Source: [Mycobacterium] zoologicum
GTDB lineage: Bacteria > Actinomycetota > Actinomycetes > Mycobacteriales > Mycobacteriaceae
DNA length: 64,000 bases
Direction: 5' to 3'
NCBI RefSeq assembly: GCF_020172665.1
Contig: NZ_CP083985.1
Location: 3,663,046 to 3,727,045, forward strand
Shown here: in pieces, positions 60,943 to 64,000 of the stretch
Numbering within the stretch: the first letter of the stretch is position 1
Layout: each line of letters opens with the position of its first letter
Notes under the pieces: model-generated
Told to the model about the DNA's origin: nothing
The model's database searches: none
Seen by the model: the letters and a program-made list of their open reading frames with translations, nothing else
Translations under genes and position numbers: made by a program

Positions 60943-62118
60943 TCAGCCCCGCGGCAGGCCCAGCACCTGCTGGGCGACGATATTGCGGTGGATCTCCGAG
61001 GTGCCGCCGGCGATGGTGCCCGAGAAGCTGCGGGCGTGCCGTTCGAACCAGCTGGCGAAGTAGCTGTCCAGGTTCATCGGCGCATACGGTCCCGAATTCG
61101 CCGGATGCACAAGCCCGTTCACACCGGCCGCGTCCAGTGCGTACCCGGAGGCGAACATCTCGGCCTCCGAGCCGAGCAGCTTGAGCACCGACAGCGCCGG
61201 CACATCCTCCTCGCCGCGGGCGGCCCGGGCCAGCGCCGCCGAGCCCATCAGCCGCAGCGCCTGGTAATCCATGACGGCCGTGGCGAATTGATCGCGCTGC
61301 AGCGCACCTTCGGGCCGGAAGTCGGCGATCACATTGTCCAGCCGGTCGGCGAAACCCAGCCACATCATGGTGCGTTCGTGCCCGAGCGAGCCGTTGGCCA
61401 CCCGCCAGCCGCCATTGAGCGGTCCGACCAGGTTCTCCGACGGCACCCGCACGTCGGTGAAGAAGACCTCGTTGAAGTCCTTGTCGTCGATCCCGCAGAT
61501 GGTCGGGAACGGCCGGCACACCACACCCGGGGTGTCGGTGGGGATCAGCAGGACACTGATGCCCTTGTGCTTGGGGGCGTCGGGATCGGTGCGCACGAAG
61601 GTCAGCAGCACGTCGGCATCATGCGCTCCGGAGGTCCACACCTTCTGGCCGTTGACCACGAAGTCGTCCCCGTCGCGCTCGGCCCTGGTGCGCAACGACG
61701 CCAGATCCGAGCCCGCACTGGGCTCGCTCATCCCCAGCGACGCGGTGATCTCGGCATGCAGGATCGGCACCGCCCAGCGCCTTTTCTGCTCATCGCTGCC
61801 GAACGAAAGCAACGACGCCGCAATGATATTCACACCCTGTGGATTGAAGCTGTGATAAATGCGGCGGCGGCACAGCTCCTCGAGATGGACGAACTGCTGC
61901 AGCAGGCTGGCGTTGCGTCCGCCGAACTCCGGTGGGTTGCCGGGCAGCAGCCAGCCGTTGTCGAACAACAGCCGCTGCCAGCGGCGCGCCCAGTCCGGCA
62001 TGTGCGACACCGACCGCGGCCGCTCCAGCGTGTCGGCCTCGTCGGGCAGGTTCGCGTCGAGAAAGGCCGCGAACTCGGCGCGGAACTCCTCGACCTCGGG
62101 ATCAAACGTGAGCTGCAA
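60943..62118 (-). CDS. acyl-CoA dehydrogenase (FadE-like), subunit with FAD-binding end
   Basis: 391 aa. Typical segments: MSEPSAGSDLASLRTRAERDGDDFVVNGQKVWTSGAH split over the FAD/acyl-binding region (read in parts: MSEPSAGSDL, VVNGQKVWTSGA), and the C-terminal AGGTSEIHRNIVAQQVLG. The usual catalytic Glu near the C-terminus is not obvious (ALDAAGVNGLVHP). It starts with TTG 62118 after GAGGA and overlaps the upstream FadE gene by 17 bases. With that partner it probably makes a heteromeric alpha2beta2 enzyme as in mycobacterial steroid side-chain oxidation. Confidence 0.9.
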   Translation of the reverse strand: MQLTFDPEVEEFRAEFAAFLDANLPDEADTLERPRSVSHMPDWARRWQRLLFDNGWLLPGNPPEFGGRNASLLQQFVHLEELCRRRIYHSFNPQGVNIIAASLLSFGSDEQKRRWAVPILHAEITASLGMSEPSAGSDLASLRTRAERDGDDFVVNGQKVWTSGAHDADVLLTFVRTDPDAPKHKGISVLLIPTDTPGVVCRPFPTICGIDDKDFNEVFFTDVRVPSENLVGPLNGGWRVANGSLGHERTMMWLGFADRLDNVIADFRPEGALQRDQFATAVMDYQALRLMGSAALARAARGEEDVPALSVLKLLGSEAEMFASGYALDAAGVNGLVHPANSGPYAPMNLDSYFASWFERHARSFSGTIAGGTSEIHRNIVAQQVLGLPRG

Positions 62119-63130
62119 GGTATTCCTCGGCGATCGCTGCGCGGTGCTGGGCGGCTCCGCCGAGCATCAGCTCACCGGCCTTGGCCCGCTTGAGGGCGAA
62201 CTGCAGGTCGTTCTCCCAGGTGAATCCCATCGCGCCGAACAGTTGCAGGCCGTGCCGGAAGACCAGGGACTGGCATTCGCCGGCCGCCGCCTTCGCCATC
62301 GCCGCAGCCATCCGGCGGCGCGGGTCGTCTGCGGCGATGGTCAGCGCCGCGAAATACGCCAGCGCGCGGGCCCGTTCGATCGCCACGTGCATGTCGGCCG
62401 CCTTGTGCTGGACGGCCTGGAACGAGCCGATCGGCACGCCGAACTGCTGGCGGCTGCGCACATGCTCCAGAGCCAGGTCGAGGATCCGCTGGCAGGCGCC
62501 CACCATGGTCATCGCCATCCCGGTGAGCGCGACATGACGCGCCCGGTCGACGTCGACCCGCACCCGGGCGGTGTCGTCGACCTCCACCCCCGCGAACGAC
62601 AGGTCGGCCACCTGCAGCGTCGGGTCGAACACCGCGGACGGCCGGGCCGTCACCGCGGACCCCTCGACCAGGAACACCCCGGCGTCGGCGACCACGGCCA
62701 GCCGGTCGGCCCGGGCGCCGTCGAGCACGTGCAGTGCGGTCCCGTTCAGCACCCAGCCGGTGGCGCTGCGGTGCGCGGTCACGCCGCTGTAGACCGCCGC
62801 CCCGGTCGAACCGTCCGGGCGGTGGTGTTCGCCGACCAGCGGCGCGAACTGCGTCATGGTGGCCAGAAACGGGGTGGGATCGGTGGCGCGTCCCAGCTCT
62901 TCAAGGACGATCGCCAGCTCGACGGCGGTCTCCGATTCGTGCAGCTCCGTCCAGCCCAGGTCGACGTAGACCTTCCACAGCGGGTCGATCAGGGCCGCGG
63001 TGGCACCGTCGGCTCCGTCTACTCCGCCTTCTACGACACTGCGCACCAGCGACGGCGAGCACTGTTTGCCCACCACGTCGCGCACCGTGCCCTGCCACAG
63101 CCGCTGATCCTCGTCGAACTCGAGCAGCAT
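62102..63130 (-). CDS. acyl-CoA dehydrogenase (FadE-like), partner subunit
   Basis: 342 aa, shorter than its partner. It has ACAD middle and C-terminal parts (VRSRQQFGVPIGSFQAVQHKAAD, GLQLFGAMGFTWENDLQ), including the Glu in TWEND at the usual catalytic position, but lacks the GTSEI motif. This complements the neighbour, which has GTSEI but no clear Glu. ATG 63130 with AGGAGG eight bases upstream. The promoter holds a perfect GAGAAT-N3-ATTCTC site. Confidence 0.9.
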   Translation of the reverse strand: MLLEFDEDQRLWQGTVRDVVGKQCSPSLVRSVVEGGVDGADGATAALIDPLWKVYVDLGWTELHESETAVELAIVLEELGRATDPTPFLATMTQFAPLVGEHHRPDGSTGAAVYSGVTAHRSATGWVLNGTALHVLDGARADRLAVVADAGVFLVEGSAVTARPSAVFDPTLQVADLSFAGVEVDDTARVRVDVDRARHVALTGMAMTMVGACQRILDLALEHVRSRQQFGVPIGSFQAVQHKAADMHVAIERARALAYFAALTIAADDPRRRMAAAMAKAAAGECQSLVFRHGLQLFGAMGFTWENDLQFALKRAKAGELMLGGAAQHRAAIAEEYLAAHV

Positions 63131-63157
63131 TGCGCTCACCTCCTCCACACGCCGGTC

Positions 63158-63172
63158 GAGAATAGCATTCTC
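63158..63172. promoter_or_regulatory. GAGAAT-N3-ATTCTC operator
   Basis: Perfect repeat GAGAAT-AGC-ATTCTC, 28 bases upstream of the FadE pair. The divergent gap 63131-63353 contains this and the site at 63281; no gene seen in it. Confidence 0.65.
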
Positions 63173-63280
63173 GCAATCGAATGTAACGATCTCAAACTGA
63201 GATACCGTGCTGTCGCAGCGTATCGCCGGTCGCCGCAGGCTGCGAGAGCGGTCGCCGGATACCCGGCCGAGGCCCGCGAT

Positions 63281-63295
63281 GAGAATCTGATTCTT
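63281..63295. promoter_or_regulatory. GAGAAT-N3-ATTCTT operator
   Basis: One mismatch from the perfect element. It lies 59 bases upstream of the amidohydrolase start at 63354, the other gene of this divergent pair. Confidence 0.6.
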
Positions 63296-63353
63296 GCAAG
63301 CCAAGAACACAGCTATACAATGGGTGTCGTCGACACAGCGAAGGGCGGCATTG

Positions 63354-64000
63354 ATGATCGAACATCCGGACGGCAGCCGGACGCCCGTCATCGACGCCAG
63401 CGTGCACATCTTCGCGGCGTCCAACAAAGACCTGCGCGAGTTCCTGCGCGAGCCGTACCGCAGCCGGGGTTTCCCCGACTACGAGATGGACTGGTACGGC
63501 GCACCCGGCGGCGAGTACGCGCCCGGCACCGACGGGCCCGAGCGCCAATACCCCGGCTCCGACCCGGATGTGGTCGCCCGGCACCTGTTCGGTGACCGCG
63601 GCGTCGACATCGCGGTCCTGCACCCGATGACCCGGGGCGTCATGCCCGACCGGCACCTCGGGTCGGCGATCGCCGCGGCGCACAACGAGATCCTGGTGTC
63701 GCGCTGGCTGGACCACCCCGAACACGGCGAGCGCTTCCGCGGCACCATCCGGGTCAACCCCGACGACATCTCCGGCGCGCTGCGCGAGATCGACCGGTGG
63801 TCCGACCACCCCCGGGTGGTGCAGATCGGCATCCCGCTGCAGTCCCGGGAGCTCTTCGGCAAGCCGCAGTTCTGGCCGCTGTGGGAGGCCGCGATCGACG
63901 CCGGTCTGCCGGTGGCGGCCCACATCGAGGTGGGTACCGGGGTGGCCGCGGCCCCGACGCCGTCGGGCAACACCCGCACCTACGAGCAGTACGTCAGTTT
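63354..64000 (+). CDS. amidohydrolase-2 family protein (cut by window edge)
   Basis: First ~215 residues visible. N-terminal PVIDASVHIF has the D-x-S-x-H version of the metal motif, and later AAHIEVGTG carries the next His. The fold is that of the ACMSD-like hydrolases at 6712-7902 and 21287-22468. ATG 63354 follows AAGGGCGG. The C-terminal catalytic Asp region lies beyond the window. Its promoter shares the GAGAAT element with the FadE pair, implying the same pathway. Confidence 0.85.
   Translation, partial: MIEHPDGSRTPVIDASVHIFAASNKDLREFLREPYRSRGFPDYEMDWYGAPGGEYAPGTDGPERQYPGSDPDVVARHLFGDRGVDIAVLHPMTRGVMPDRHLGSAIAAAHNEILVSRWLDHPEHGERFRGTIRVNPDDISGALREIDRWSDHPRVVQIGIPLQSRELFGKPQFWPLWEAAIDAGLPVAAHIEVGTGVAAAPTPSGNTRTYEQYVS

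Overview
The window is high-GC actinobacterial DNA. Six mce genes in order with two Mce-associated membrane proteins, two mycofactocin-type SDRs, an MmpS-like secreted protein, TetR-controlled lipid/CoA genes and frequent GTG/TTG starts with ATGA or GTGA overlaps all point to the Mycobacteriaceae, probably a metabolically versatile environmental mycobacterium. Almost all of it is catabolic: four P450s, two [3Fe-4S] ferredoxins, CoA ligases, CoA transferases, crotonases, acyl-CoA dehydrogenases, SDRs, amidohydrolases and ketosteroid-dehydrogenase-like flavoproteins. No tRNA, rRNA, CRISPR array or intact insertion sequence was seen.

Left part. Bases 142-4524 (minus strand) hold a compact operon of two paralogous multi-pass membrane proteins, two tiny membrane proteins (42 and 34 aa), a further small membrane protein, and a MoxR-type ATPase plus VWA protein of the NorQ/NorD (CbbQ/CbbO) type. 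A TetR gene with two copies of TGACTTAAGTCA sits upstream. I do not recognise the membrane proteins; the layout suggests an undescribed membrane (metallo)enzyme with its own maturation pair. Bases 5258-10934 carry two acyl-CoA ligases, an amidohydrolase, a crotonase and a TetR. Bases 11059-15539 (plus) are two P450s, a mycofactocin-type SDR and a small-molecule kinase-like protein.

Middle part. Bases 15579-24579 (minus) contain a double CaiB protein, an atypical crotonase, two M24 proteins (one degenerate), an amidohydrolase, P450 + ferredoxin and a TetR. An SDR and a membrane adenylate cyclase follow, with identical operators. A four-copy 23-nt tandem repeat and a DUF4143-type ATPase (27.0-28.4 kb) interrupt the catabolic content. 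Bases 28429-38330 (minus) form one tightly overlapping operon with mhpC, mhpA and mhpB homologues followed by flavoenzymes, an SDR, a cyclase-family hydrolase and two alpha/beta hydrolases. A divergent IclR regulator lies upstream.

Right part. A plus-strand group (39.2-42.6 kb) has a KstD-like flavoprotein, an MmpS-like protein and two Mce-associated proteins. It converges on a minus-strand operon (56782 to 44135, possibly to 42696) of aldehyde dehydrogenase, CoA transferase, a degenerate thiolase-like/DUF35 fusion, an SCP2-type thiolase and mceA-F, without yrbE permease genes. Then come SDR, mycofactocin SDR, ferredoxin and P450 (57.0-60.2 kb), a secreted protein, a paired acyl-CoA dehydrogenase and a truncated amidohydrolase.

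A repeated palindrome, GAGAAT-N3-ATTCTC (and ATTCTC-N7-GAGAAT), occurs in front of genes at 7.9, 9.5, 40.8, 56.8-57.0 and 63.1-63.3 kb, suggesting that many of these scattered units form one regulon for uptake (Mce), CoA activation and beta-oxidation-like breakdown of a lipid, terpenoid or steroid-like compound. The substrate cannot be read from the sequence.
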